Positions 11,396-22,839 of a stretch of 64,000 nt of DNA are shown here, piece after piece; the first letter of the stretch is position 1, and each line of letters starts with the position of its first letter. The notes below the pieces were generated by a model. The model ran no database searches and had not been told where the DNA came from. It was given only the letters and a program-made list of their open reading frames with translations. The stretch comes from Adiantum capillus-veneris (lineage: Eukaryota; Streptophyta; Polypodiopsida; Polypodiales; Pteridaceae). The DNA lies in the NCBI GenBank assembly GCA_014529385.2, contig CM043969.1, positions 73,304,176 to 73,368,175 on the forward strand. The letters run 5' to 3'. The translations under genes were made by a program, and so were the position numbers.

Positions 11396-12492
11396 GATGA
11401 GCTCTAAGAAGATCATGGAGACCTTCCTTTAGAGTGAGGATTTCACGGAGCTTCGAGAGCCAGGAAGACAAAAGTACCTCTGCTCTCTCTAGTATAGTCT
11501 TGTCGAAAAAACAAAAATCCTCTTTTTTGAGGTCCTCAAGTTGAAACATGAAAGTTGTTCATCTCGTTGTTTTTAGTAAGGCAACCAACCCATTTTTTAA
11601 GAAACACCTTCTTTTTCAAATTATTCTAAAGATACTCACACTAGGTCCTTTAGAGGCAATTTTCTATTTTTAAAACTACTCCTTTTACCTTCTTTCTTGC
11701 ATGGGAGGCTTGTGGACCACATCCCTTATCTCCACATATCTTTTGATTTGCAAGTGTGGATAATAACACCTTGGATCATAAATATTCCATTTTTGTCCGT
11801 AAAATCTCGGTTGAATTCTTGTCAAATTCCTATGGCACTTTCATAAAATGAATTCACCTTCTGAAACTTTCAAGTCTTAGAACACATTTGCCTACCCTTT
11901 TACATTATTAGTTCTTTTACTATTTTCTATTTTTCCTCACTAGGATGGCCAATTCTAAAGAGATAAAATCGTTTCAATAGACCAAAAATGAAATTTGGTG
12001 ACATTACCTCGGTGGTCCATTGACTTTTTTTTCTCAAGATTCAATTTTAGCACCTAGACAGCTTTCAAGAGTAGATGACCAATGTACTTGGCACTTGGGA
12101 GAAAATTTTCCGCAAGTATGTCTATCCATTTAGCGCTAACACATTTCCATAGTAGCTTGCAAGGCTACTCTAATACTTGGAAGAAAGTATGTGTCACATT
12201 TGGTATGCATACACTTAAAACATTTAAACATTAAAGAAGAACATGAGAGAACAAATTCCAAAAGAGAGAATCATGTTATTCTTCTATATATTTGCCATAG
12301 AATACATCGATGTAAATATAGTAAGGCTTTGTGTGTCATTCATTATAGGTATCTACAAGGGTCATGTTATCCTTTAATAGTGGCTCTTGCACCCATTGCA
12401 TCTTCAAAAAGGATAATTTTTTAATTTAACTAGAGTTACGTATAATTTTTCTTCATGGAAAAGAATATGCTTAGGTTGCAATATCTCCTTGG

Positions 12493-12960
12493 CTACTCCA
12501 AAATCAAGAGGATCTTCTGCTGCTTGCTCTTCTGGTGGATGGCCCTTGTATTTTTTGAGTAGACTGACATGCAAAGCGTTATGGATCGGTCAATAAGAGG
12601 GAAGCTTAAGATAGTAATCCATTTCATTAATTGACCTTTGAATTTGAAGAGGATTGCCACTTGGTGTGCCATAATAGTCTTTTTGACAGGAATAAAGTGT
12701 ACTTGCTTGCTAAACCTGTCTACTATTTTCCATATTCCCGTATTCCCATGGATAGACTCGAGTAATCCAGAGATAAAATCCATGGATATACTCTCCCATG
12801 GTGAATCAGGGATTGGCAATGGCTGGAGTAATCCAGGTTGCCTCCCTCTATCATACTTGGTCTTTTGGCATACCACACATTTCTCTTGTATGTCTACTTT
12901 CATGGTAGGCCAATAGAAGTATGTCTCTACTAGGTTGAATACACGACTTTGTCACCAAGG
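12493..12960 (-). pseudogene. Gypsy integrase fragment (G1)
   Basis: It includes the zinc-binding tail CVVCQKTKYDRG and the catalytic core start PWESISMDFISGL (first catalytic Asp), then IWKIVDRFSKQVHFIPVKKT. Compared with G3 the core is cut short after about 60 residues, and the rest is out of frame or deleted. Confidence 0.85.
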
Positions 12961-13009
12961 GAGTGGGTAACACATAGCCTATTGCGATGGAGAAGAAAAT
13001 CTTGTTCTC

Positions 13010-13492
13010 CCTTAAAGCTTGAAAAATCACCTGGAGATGTTGCTTGTGTTCCTCCAAGGACTTGGAGTAGATGATAATATCATCAAAGAACATTCGAGTG
13101 TACTTGTGGTAGGGTCTAAATATTTTCTCCATCAAACAATTGAACGTGGCTGGAGCATTTGTCAAACCAAAAGGCATGACAACTTATTCATAAAGACCAA
13201 ACATTGTACGGAACACGGTCTTTATGATATCTTCATTCACTATTCTTATTTGATGATAGCCACTTTTAAGGTCAATCCTACTGAAGTAGGTCGAACCTTG
13301 CATCTTATCAAACAGACCTTTGACTCTCGGTACGAGAAATCGTTCTTTGATAGTGATATGGTTTAGCACTCGATAGTCCACACACATGCAATATGTACCA
13401 TCTTTTTTTTGCACTAAAAGGACTGGAGAACAAAAGGGAGAGGAGTTACGCCTCACCATCCCTTTGTCTACCAATTCTTGTACGTGCCTCAT
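13010..13492 (-). pseudogene. Gypsy reverse transcriptase fragment (G1)
   Basis: The block VLLVQKKDGTYCMCVDYR near 13,430-13,380 and IDLKSGYHQIRI near 13,270 are typical gypsy RT motifs. A frame change near 13,180 leads to MPFGLTNAPATFNCLMEKIF and the catalytic MFFDDIIIYSKSL motif. It stops at the shared internal deletion just after LRENK. Confidence 0.9.
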
Positions 13493-13585
13493 GATCTCCT
13501 CTTGTTGAGCTTAGGAAACTCGATAACGAGGCTTGTTAGGCTGTGAGCTTCCTGGTAGGAGCTCAATTCGATGGTCATCATCCCC

Positions 13586-14320
13586 TCATTTTGGAGGTAA
13601 GTCCATAGGGATATCATCAATAAAAACATCTTGGAATCCATTTAGAAAATTAGACAAGTCTAACTCTTCTTGATTCCTACCATTTTCATTTGATAAAACA
13701 ATAGCATCATTTAGAGACTCTTTGACAAAAATCATATACGCAGAAAGTGAGTTTTTCATTGACTTATCAAAAGTAGGTGAATTTACAAGTGGTATAGTAT
13801 GATCGGACTCATTAGCATCTATATACATGCTCTTTTCCCTATAGGTGAAGTAGATTCTCCTTTCAGGGAACTTCATGTTGGCAACCATGCGATTGAACCA
13901 TGGTACCCCTTGGATAACATCGTTGGAGAGGAGGGATGAAAAAGTCTTCTTTGTCGACGTATCTTTGGACATGAAGCCTCAACTTCCCAATCAAGGGAGT
14001 AAAAGAGGCTTGTTGTGCCTGGAAAGCTCCATCGACAGTTATGATATCTCCCATCTTGAAAGCTCAAATGCCCAACTTACTGGCCAACTCCATTGATATG
14101 AAGCTGTGAGTAGAGCCAGGGTCAAACAGGATGAAGGCATCATGCTCCCTTACCTTTCCCCAAGCATAGGAGAGAGGTAATCCTTTGCAATGAGTATCCT
14201 CTTTTGGAGCTTCGACCGTGGAAGCTTTGGGAGTCTCATTATTGCGGGAATTTCTTTTTGGGCAAGAACGATAGCCATGTCCTTGCTCCCCACATTTAAA
14301 ACATTTGTGGTCCTTATGAA
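13586..14320 (-). pseudogene. Gypsy zinc knuckle and aspartic protease (G1)
   Basis: Around 14,320-14,270 an intact CCHC knuckle is readable (CFKCGEQGHGYRSC). About 40 codons later comes the protease active-site segment ILFDPGSTHSFIS near 14,130, a D-x-G-[ST] retropepsin motif. The protease fold continues in other frames to 13,586 and ends in the IDDIPMDLPPK linker to RT. Confidence 0.85.
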
Positions 14321-14326
14321 AAGCTT

Positions 14327-14991
14327 CTAGCTCTTCATGGGAGAGTTTTTTTTAACCTTTGTAAACTCTCTTCTCCTTGGACCGATTGTTGTTATTGTTG
14401 TTGTTGGAATTGCCTTGGGAAGAGTTTTGGGCATTGTTCTTCCCCTTTGCTTCATTTTGATCTTTGTTTTCCATGAGCCTGGCATTCCTTTTAGCCCCTT
14501 GTTGGAAATTGATACGTGAAGAACGATAGTGTTTTGACTAATATTGGTGATAGAACCAGACCGTTGGGAGTTGATACACTCGGTTATTTCTCCGCACAAA
14601 ATTGTTGCTTTTGCTCGGCGAAGTCTATCTTTTGAAAGATAGTAGCCTTGAGATGTAGATCCCAAAAGTTGTCCACATATTTGTGGATAGACTCGTTGGA
14701 GAGCAGCTTCAAACTCTGCCATTTGATAAGCACTTTGTCCTTTGTCTTGCTTGCAAGGAATTTCTTCATGATGGAAACTCATAGAGTTTTCCATGTCTTT
14801 GGGGTTTCACCGTTGCCACGAAGGCTAGCCCACCATTGACGAGCAGATTTTTGAAAGTACATAGCTACATGACGTAGCTTGGAGCACTCTATGAAGCCCT
14901 CGTCTCCAAAGGATGCATCAAATTGTTGGATGAAGGCCAATGGCATGAACAATACTTTTGCAAGAGAGAGAGTTAGAGAACTTGACAACAA
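14327..14991 (-). pseudogene. Gypsy gag fragment (G1)
   Basis: Recognisable gag capsid segments in two frames are AMYFQKSARQWWASLRG near 14,870-14,820 and ESIHKYVDNFWDLHLKA near 14,690-14,640. A basic Asn/Thr-rich linker leads to the zinc knuckle. It is missing from copy G3. Confidence 0.8.
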
Positions 14992-15133
14992 CTAAGGACC
15001 GGATTTATGTGGAGGCAGTCCCCCCTCCAATAGGCTTTTGTATTATAGATTCTCCCATAAAGAGAAACATGATACAATATAATCTTTGGTTTCCTTGAGA
15101 CATAGGTGATGCAATGAGAAAGAAATAGTTTCT

Positions 15134-15947
15134 TGCTTAGCATAGCATAATAGCATAGTAATGAAGATGGAGAAGATGGCAAGCTTAAGCATTGAAACAT
15201 GGCTCCTGGTTGGATTTGCGTTCCATAGCCAAAAAGTGTTGGTGTAGGCTCTCAACTTCTCAACAAGCTTGGAGAAGGAGATGGAGTTCTTGCACTTGGC
15301 ACTACTTCACACAATGAGAGTGTGTGGGAGAGAGTACACCTTGCAAGCAAGCCCCCTCCTTGCTTGGGTCTACCCCCTCTTCTAGCTCATGCATGAAGTT
15401 TATTGGCTCTCTCAAGCCTAGCCAACCACAAGCTTGGGTCAAGTCAAGCAGTAGTGGTATTCCTTGGACAAGTGTCCTCCTTTCCCCTTCGAGAAAGAGG
15501 TCTTGATAAATGCCTAATCAATTAATTTAATTAGCTAAATACTCATTAGGCCTCTTGAAGGGTCAACCAATAGGCTTTTCTAGGGGCTTGACATGTGTCC
15601 CTTTTGCCTCTTGAGCAAGGGGTGCCCTTTGGGAGAGACAGAAGTCACTCAACCTCATCCCCCACTTGTGTGGATCGCCCCCTCCTTTGTAGGAATGCAT
15701 GTTGACTTTCAAGACCCAAGCAACTTGGCCCTCTACATACTTAAGCACCTCAAGCACCTTAGTCATCAAGCATAGGGTTCGTAAGTGCATGGCCTCTGTC
15801 TCTCTCATGCCCCTAGCCTCAAGGGCTTGCCCCCTCCTTGTAGGGATTGAATTTGACTTCAAGCACATGCCTACCTTCAAGTATGCACCTTAGTTGTCAA
15901 GCATCTCGTGCACTTTTAATCATCAAACACCTCAAGCATAGGCCTAG
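15134..15947 (-). repeat. Gypsy G-family LTR, left part of the split middle copy
   Basis: This stretch matches 25,005-25,823 base for base over most of its length, including the run gatggcaagcttaagcat and the block with caagccccctccttgc. The match breaks at 15,948, where another gypsy element begins, and resumes at 22,189. With 22,189-22,440 it makes one LTR of about 1.07 kb. Confidence 0.8.
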
Positions 15948-16070
15948 AGAAAGGGCCGTGGTAATACGTGTGCTAGTCTCCACCCAATCGTGCTATCTTA
16001 TAGCCTCCCCCTAGCGTACACAATGTCCGACCGTGCCGGTGGCCTTGCCCATAGGACCCATGTCCTTACA
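15948..16070 (-). repeat. 3' LTR of the 15.9-22.0 kb gypsy element
   Basis: About 123 bp, aligned with 21,858-21,975. On the minus strand it runs TGTAAGGACATGGG to the expected CTTTCA end, here CTTTCT through one substitution. A poly-C run follows at 16,073-16,090, which is the poly-G polypurine tract on the element strand. Confidence 0.88.
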
Positions 16071-16286
16071 TTACCCCCCCCCCCCCCCCTTGGAGAATCA
16101 TTTTCATCCTCGAAAACGAACGTAGGAAAACGTCTCTTAAGTGTGGGGACATTCTCCCATGTAGAACCTTCTTCAGGTCTATCTAGCCATTTTACCAATA
16201 CCTATTGTCTGTTTGGTGCGAAGCTCATGAGAATCCAAAATCTTTTCGGGCTCATGAGGGATGCTTGGCGGTTCAATAAGGTCAAC

Positions 16287-17291
16287 TCACACACCTCTGT
16301 TAATGACATTATCATTCTGTCCTAGCTGTTTTCGTAAACGGCTAACATGAAAAACAGGATGAACTCGTGAGTGCTCTGGAAGAGCTAACTTATAGGCCAC
16401 TTGACCTATACGTTTGAGAATGGCAAACGGTCCACAATAGCGTGGTGAAAGTTTAGCAACTTTTCCCGTCTTCAGACTTTCTGAATGCTCCAAAACTTTG
16501 AGGAAAACCTTGTCTCCTTCTTCGAAAGTAGCAAGACGACGATGCTCATCTTCGTACTTCTTATATCGATCTTGAGCTTGCTCAACATTTTGTCGAGCAA
16601 CTCGAAGCATGTAAAAATGGTCTTGGAGAAAATCCTTCGCTTGTTGTATCTTCTCCTTAGCCAACCCCACCATAACGGGTGATATAGGTTGAAATCCATA
16701 CAAAAGCATAAATGGACTAAACCCTGTAATCACATGCTTTGAACTATTATAAGCAAATTCCAATATAGGTAAGTAGTCGTTCCAATTGGTTTGCTTCTTG
16801 CTAACGTACGCTCGTAGCATATCCTCTAGCACTTGATTAACTCTTTCTCTTTGACCATTTGTTTCTGGATGATCAGTCGTACTTAAACTAAGTTTAGTTT
16901 CCAACTTTTGGAACACAGCTCTCTAGAAGTGATTATCGAACTTTCGATCTCTGTCACTAATGATACTAGCTGGAAGACCGTAGAGTTTATATATATGCTC
17001 TACAAATAGCCGTGCTAATTCCGGTGTCTTAACCGTAGTCTTAGTGGGAATGAATGGACCCATCTTGGTGAGACGGTCTACAATTACCCATATGGCATCA
17101 TGGCCACGATTTGTAGTAGGTAGTCCTACTACAAAATCCATAGAGATACTCTCCCACTTACCTTGTGGAATTTCTAAAGGATGTAAAAGGCTACCTACCT
17201 TGAGGCGCTCTGCCTTATTAACTTGGCACCGTTGGCAATTTAGTACATACTCTTGAACATCATGATGTAAGCTGGCCAATAAAATTTCCAT
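16287..17291 (-). pseudogene. Gypsy integrase
   Basis: One frame runs from 17,291 to 16,287 with a single TAG at 16,920-16,922. It holds the zinc-binding end (HHDVQEYVLNCQRCQ), the core start WESISMDFVVGLPTT, ISDRDRKFDNHF with the second catalytic Asp, the HPETNGQRERVNQ block with the catalytic Glu, and a C-terminal domain ending HPVFHVSRLRKQLG. No chromodomain is visible after it. The zinc-binding His part lies in another frame above 17,291, so a frameshift near 17,270 also breaks it. Confidence 0.9.
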
Positions 17292-17416
17292 GGAACTAAG
17301 GCATTCGTCTTATGAATACCTGGATGATCAGCACTTGGACTATCGTGACACTCAAATAAGATTTGGCACCTAGTGTCTAAGTCCTTTGGCACACATACTC
17401 TACCTTTGTGGAGTAA

Positions 17417-19858
17417 TTATCCATCATCAATGGAAAAATTCTTCCATCGCTTAAGCTCTTCCTGAGTAGGGGTGGAGCTCTGTGTGTTATAGTTTTTATC
17501 TGCGCGTGCAAAGACATGTTGATCTGGCTGTACAGAGACATGTGAGTGTGAGGGATCCCTTTTTAAAACTACACTCCACACTTTAGCATATGATTGATCT
17601 TGTGCACACTTGCCACGTAATGACTCTAAAAATCCACTCTTTATTTCCGTGAAAGCAAGTGAATTAAACCGAGGCATCTGACTTAGTGCATCCACTACTA
17701 CATTATATCGCCCCTTGCGATATCGTAGCTTACAATCATAATCTTGAAGGATTTCTCCCAATCTATCTTTGCGGCCCTTCAAGTCCGTTTGAGTAGTAAA
17801 CCATTTGATACTCTCATGGTCAAAAACTACTTCAAACTCGGCACCGTGTAAATAGTGTCGCCACTTTCGTAAAGCGTGAATTATGGCATAGAGCTCTCTC
17901 CCATAGACAGAATAATTCTGTTGAGCTCTATCTAAATTTTTACTTTCAAAGGCTATAGGTCTTCCCTCCTGGAGAAGTACCGCACCAATTGCTTTATCAC
18001 TAGCATCAGTCTCTACCACAAACGGCTTAAGTGGGTCGACAATTGCTAGGATGGGAGCAGTGGCTATAGTTACCTTGAGTTGTTCGAAACTGCGTTTTTG
18101 GGCTTCTTGCCAAGAAACCACACCAATTGCTTTATCACTAGCATCAGTCTCTTCCACAAACGGCTTAAGTGGGTCGACAATTGCTAGGATGGGAGCAGTG
18201 GCTATAGTTACCTTGAGTTGTTCGAAACTGCGTTTTTGGGCTTCTTGCCAAGAAACCGCACCAATTGCTTTATCACTAGCATCAGTCTCTACCACAAACG
18301 ACTTAAGTGGGTCGACAATTGCTAGGATGGGAGCAGTGGCTATAGTTACCTTGAGTTGTTCGAAACTGCGTTTTTGGGCTTCTTCCCAAGAAAATGTTTT
18401 ACCTTTTTCTTTAAGTTGATATGTCATAGGAACAACAATTTTGCCATAATCACTGATATACTGTCGATAAAATCCAGCCATGCCTAAAAATATTTGAAGC
18501 TCCTCAACCGTGTTAGGATGTGGCCATCGAAGAATGGCAGCGACCTAGTCAATGCCCATTTTGATGCCATAATAAGAGATCACATGACCGAGGTAATGTA
18601 TCTTTGCTTTAAAGAAATCGCACTTGCTTTGCTTAGCATATAGCGCGTGAGCTCGTAGCTGTTCGAACACTAACCGTAAGTGTTCTATGTGTTCATCTTC
18701 AATATTAATGTAAATGAGAATGTCATCAAGGAGAACCACAACAAATTTTCCAAGATAGGGACGTAAGACACTATCCATGAGTGTCATAAATATAGCTGGA
18801 GCATTAGATAGATCAAAAGGTATAACCAAAAATTCAAAATGCCCGAACCGTGTTCTAAAGGCAGTTTTGGAGATATCTTGCAAAAGGATAGGCACCTGGT
18901 GGTATCCTGAACGAAGATCTATCTTTGTATAGTATCTTGCCCCATGGAGTTGATCAAACAACTCATCCACTCGAGGCAGAGGATACTTGTTCTTGATGGT
19001 TATCACATTTAATCCGCGATAATCTATGCACATGCCCATAGTACCATCTTTCTTTTTTACCAATAGAATTGGTGATGCCCAAGGCAAAGTGCTAGGTCTA
19101 ATGAAACCACGAGCGAGGTAGTCCACCAACTGACTCTCAACCTCCTTGGCTTCTTTAGCACTCATATGATAAGGTGGTTTACTCACCGGTTTAGTGCCTG
19201 GCAAGACATCTATGCCATGCTGCACATCATGTGTAGGGGGTAAACCCGGTGGTAAATCACTTGAGAACACATCACTATACTCCGTGAGTAAGTGAGTCAT
19301 CTTTTGCCGTGCAAAAGGAGAAAGTAAACTAGAGTTATGCTGGGATGGAGAATCTTGTACTTCCTGTAATGTTTGTTTTACAACAATTGCACGTTGCTCT
19401 ATAGAATTAAAATTGAGAGCACTTTGCTCGTTAGTTTTGTTAACACTTTGCTTATCATTAGAATTCTTTGCACTTTGCATATCATTACTAGAATTCACCG
19501 CACTTTGCTCTTGAGAATTCACAAGACTTGGAGACAAGCAATAACACAAAAAGACTTCATCTATTAAATCTGCTTTTTGCAAAATAGAAAGCTCGGTTGT
19601 ACATATAAGGGGTGCAGATGGTATATTTTTCTCACCAATCAAAAGCACAAGTTTACCATTGGCCATGAAGGATAAGGAGTTGTGTTCATAACTAGTGTGC
19701 AATGTGTTTCCTAAACCATGCAGCCACGCCCGTCCTAAAACTACATCAACACGGTCCATGTTCATAACTTGGAAGTCAAGGGTCATCGTATGATCTTGAA
19801 CAATAATCTCAACCCTTTGATCTACCGTATCCCATACTTCTTTATCATTCCCAGACAT
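17417..19858 (-). pseudogene. Gypsy protease tail, reverse transcriptase and RNase H
   Basis: A single frame from 19,858 to 17,417 is interrupted by one TAG at about 18,545. It begins with the end of the retropepsin fold ([13 protein letters not shown]), then a Ser/Asn-rich linker, then [34 protein letters not shown] and the catalytic LLDDILIYI in place of the usual [FV][IV]DD. RNase H follows with ETDASDKAIGAV, FESKNLDRAQQNYSVYGREL and VVVDALSQ. The RT-RNase H junction holds a 46-residue triplication. It ends with a TAA before the integrase. Confidence 0.92.
17983..18390 (-). repeat. 138-bp tandem triplication in gypsy RNase H
   Basis: Three copies start at 17,983, 18,121 and 18,259, exactly 138 bp apart, differing at a few bases. 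Each encodes 46 residues from SWQEAQKRSFEQLK to DASDKAIGAV, so the frame stays open. The outer edges match the normal single-copy RT-RNase H junction. Confidence 0.95.
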
Positions 19859-19902
19859 CTACTCCACCATATACTTGTGAGAACAGGGAGTCTGTGTAAG
19901 CT

Positions 19903-21268
19903 TCAATTTCTTGCTAGCTTATAGTTCAGGAAGTTATGAGTTGCACCATCATCCACTAAAATACGAACACGTTGTCTGTTAATAGTGCCATGCATGCGAA
20001 TCAAATCATGGGGGCCAAAGGTGGACTGCCACATTGAAGCAGGCACACAACACTTGTGCTTTTCTTCCATATGAAGAACCTCTATAGCACAATATTTAGG
20101 AGATGAATCTAATGTGAGGCGTTGCACCATGTGCATGGCCTTTTCTTTGCCTTGCAAAAGAGGATAATCTTTCTTGTTATGTTGGTCCGAAAGACATCTA
20201 AAACACAAATTGTGTTTCTTTGCACGCTCAAAATCAGCAGTGCTGAGAGACCCACGTGGAGTATCTCGTGAGTGCTTCGGCTTCTTAGCCTCTTGTGGGC
20301 ATGGAGAGGTATATTGTCTCTTATTCCTCTTGGAACGTGTGGGAGATCTACCTCGCCATTGGCTCTTAGCCACATTGCTCTTAACAAACGTATTCTTAGA
20401 GTAGGGAACAATTCCTTTCCTCTCTTGGTCATCATCATATCTTTGGGCATGACTGATGGCTTCTTCCAAAGTTTTTGGATGTTGGCTCTTGACATGAAGA
20501 CGATAGTCTTTGTCCAGACCCCTATTAAAACCCCGTATCTTTTGGAATTCATATAGACCTTCTAGTTTTAATATGATTTCTCGATACTTTGAAAGGTACT
20601 GTGGAGAGGCCAGACATGCGGCATGCATCCCATGCTAACAAATTCTCATCTTCTTCGTTGGAGTCCAAAACCACTTTGGAGAAAGAAGCTTGAGACGCAG
20701 CCCAAGACGGAGGACTAGCATCTATTGGAAATGTCATCCACCACTTATAGGCCTTGCCTTTAAAAGATAGACTTGTTTCCACAACCGTCTTTATATCCGG
20801 GGTGTGTCTCAATCTATAAATATCACTCCATTTGTGTAAGAACATATTGACCGAATCCTTGTGGCGATCACGCTCTTCCCCGTGAAACTCAGGAATGGTG
20901 ATATTCTTAAGTAATGCATTGCTACCTTCTGCATCTTCTACAACACTTGTCTCTTGGACTCCTTGAGTCGTGCGGGCTTGGTTCCCTTGAACCGTGCCAC
21001 TTGTGGCTCCTTGAGCCGTCTGTGAATTCATAAATTTCACAAGTAACTCCGTAACATTGGTAACATTTGCATTGAGTGCAGAGAGGTTGCTTTCAAGTAC
21101 GCTTTGGCGATGTTCCAAAGTCTTGAAAGTAGACATTTTCATAAGCCCATGATCTCCTAGATCATCATCATCATGCATATTAGTGTCAGTAGCACCCGTG
21201 GTGCCCTGATTTTGATCTACGTGCTCAAAATCAAAAGTGTGTGTAGGTGGGATATCCTCACTAGCCAT
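19903..21268 (-). pseudogene. Gypsy gag and protease start
   Basis: The ATG at 21,266-21,268 begins MASEDIPPTHTFDFEHVDQ, followed by an acidic, coiled-coil-like segment and a capsid-like segment (FHGEERDRHKDSVNMFLHKW). The frame breaks near 20,600 and continues in another frame through a basic linker, a knuckle CFRCLSDQHNKKDY with the last Cys replaced by Tyr, and the protease active site ILVDDGATHNFLN. A stop near 19,900 cuts it from the rest of protease. Confidence 0.88.
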
Positions 21269-21640
21269 GGTAAACACACTAATGTAAAGAGAGAAAAACG
21301 TCAACTTGTACCTTGTGAAATTGAAGTCTTTGTGTTTTGTATGCTCCGCGATTTGCGTTGCATGCGAGCCTTGCCTTGCGGGAATTGTAGCGCTTCACGT
21401 GTCATTTGTCGTAAGAATACCTTTGTTGACTCTTCACAAAAACTCGTCGTTTTTGTGAAGGATTTTGTTCACATTGAAGCTACCTCCTTGAGGAAAAAAG
21501 AATTTTTGGAGGAAAATTTGCCTTTCTCCAAGAAGTGAAAAGGAAGGGTGAAACTACTTCCTTGAAGTTTGAAGCTTTCCCTTTCCTTCTAACTTTCCTT
21601 TCAACACAAGTATGCTATCTTTCCTTGTTAGATACAAGAA

Positions 21641-21705
21641 GGGTCAATAGTTTGATGGTAAAGTGTTGGCCTCTTACCCTCATGGGGTAGGTTCAACCCC
21701 TCCTA
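21641..21705 (+). other. tRNA-like segment with pol III box B
   Basis: The sequence holds a perfect box B (ggttcaacccc, 21,690-21,700) about 40 bases after a box A-like tagtttgatggta (21,648-). Cloverleaf pairing looks poor, so it is more likely a decayed tRNA or tRNA-derived short element than a working tRNA gene. It lies in the leader of the gypsy element. Confidence 0.35.
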
Positions 21706-21844
21706 CATGCAAGGGTTAAGCGGGCCTTCCTACGGTTGCAACCAATGACGCCAATGGAAGCCTTCGAAGCCTTGGTGCTGTCGAGTTGCCGGTCGAGTTT
21801 GCCTTGGTTGCTCGCAATCCGCTTTTTCCCTCCTCCCAAAAATA

Positions 21845-21856
21845 GCTCTCATACCA
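21845..21856 (-). other. Gypsy primer-binding site
   Basis: On the minus strand it reads TGGTATGAGAGC, one base off the plant initiator-Met primer site TGGTATCAGAGC. It is adjacent to the 5' LTR. A second copy with another change lies at 22,065-22,075. Confidence 0.8.
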
Positions 21857-21857
21857 G

Positions 21858-22193
21858 TGAAAGGGTGGTGGTAATGTGTGTGCTAATCTCCACCCAACCG
21901 TGCTATCTTATAGCCTCCCCTAGCGTACACATTGTCCGGTCGTGCCGGTAGCCCCGTAGGACCCATGTCCTTACACCTAGCTTTAACCTAAGTTCTAAAG
22001 ACTTTTACACCAACCATTGAGTCGCATGCATATGCAACCTGCTTTTCCCCTCCTCCCAAAGATAGCTCTGATACCGATGAAAGGGCGGTGGCAATGCATG
22101 TGCTAGTCTCCACCCAACCGTGCTATCTTATAGCCTACCCCTAGCGTACACATTGTCTGGCCTTGCCCGTAGGACCCATGTCCTTACACCTAG
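21858..22193 (-). repeat. Gypsy 5' LTR and a tandem copy of the LTR plus flank
   Basis: The 5' LTR is 21,858-21,975 and is followed by target-site sequence. A second LTR copy lies at 22,078-22,188, again preceded by a primer-binding-site-like segment and followed by CCTAG. The period is 220 bp, so LTR, junction and flank were duplicated together after insertion. Confidence 0.85.
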
Positions 22194-22440
22194 CTTTAAC
22201 CTAAGGTCTAAATACTTTTACACCAACCATTGAGGTCTTTAATGAAGGTAACCCTAAGGTCTTTTAAGCTCCATTGGCTAGTTCACCATTTCTCATTTGG
22301 ACCCTTTCACTTTGGCCCCGTATTGAGATAGATCCATAAGCACATGTCTATATTTTAACCCTTGTTTCCATTTATTCTCCCACATTAAATGATCAGTTTA
22401 ATATGAGAAAATCATTTGGGTTGGTTAGATATTAGATTTT
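22189..22440 (-). repeat. Gypsy G-family LTR, right part of the split middle copy
   Basis: It matches 25,819-26,078 through aacctaaggtctaaa, ttggccccgtattgagatag and ttgggttggttagatattag. On the minus strand the LTR start TGCTATAAAATC is preceded by a purine-rich TTCAAGAGAGAGGTAA, the polypurine tract of element G3. Confidence 0.8.
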
Positions 22441-22839
22441 ATAGCATTACCTCTCTCTTGAAATCATAGTCGTCCTCGACTATGAGGTAGAAGAGATAAA
22501 GCCTTAGTCATTAGTTGATGTTTCTTAGCGGATAGAGGATCCCTTTTTACCCTACAACATCATTCCAAGGAATGACTAATCCATTTGGTGCTTGGGAGAC
22601 CTAGCTGCAAGCATGTCTGCTCTTTAGTCCATTTCATTCTCCCAAAGTAGAGTAACAAATGCTACTTGGTGTTTGAGACGTCGTCATCACAAACATGATT
22701 CTAAGCATGCATACTACTTAAATTTGTGCACAAGAAAAAGGGAATTAGTCTTATAATACACAAACATTGATCATTTAAAAGAAACATATACATTTGCTTA
22801 CTCTAATGTAGCGTTGTAAGCATTTACAAGGTTCATATT

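Larger units (their letters stand above)
10136..12480. other. Noncoding, microsatellite-rich stretch
   Basis: No coding similarity was recognised. It holds (GT)n at about 10,328-10,350 and 10,402-10,418, a CT-rich tract at 10,435-10,468, (AC)n at 10,961-10,993 and (GA)n at about 11,364-11,391. The part above about 12,200 resembles the region just downstream of the gypsy chromodomain at 22,700-22,880, so it may be the 3' end of element G1. Confidence 0.55.
12493..14995 (-). mobile_element. Internally deleted Ty3/gypsy chromovirus G1
   Basis: Minus-strand order is gag (14,991-14,200), protease (about 14,160-13,586), RT (13,492-13,010), then directly integrase (about 12,960-12,493). The RT end, all of RNase H and most of the integrase N-terminus are missing at a junction near 12,990. 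The same junction is found in G3 near 24,185. The frames are broken in several places, so the copy is not autonomous. Confidence 0.9.
15948..21975 (-). mobile_element. Nearly complete Ty3/gypsy retrotransposon, inserted into a G-family LTR
   Basis: Both LTRs are present (15,948-16,070 and 21,858-21,975), with CCTAG target duplications at 15,943-15,947 and 21,976-21,980. The minus strand carries the initiator-Met-type primer-binding site (21,845-21,856), gag, protease, RT, RNase H, integrase and a poly-G polypurine tract. Coding is interrupted by only a handful of stops and frameshifts, so this is the youngest element in the left flank, but it is not active as written. Confidence 0.93.
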
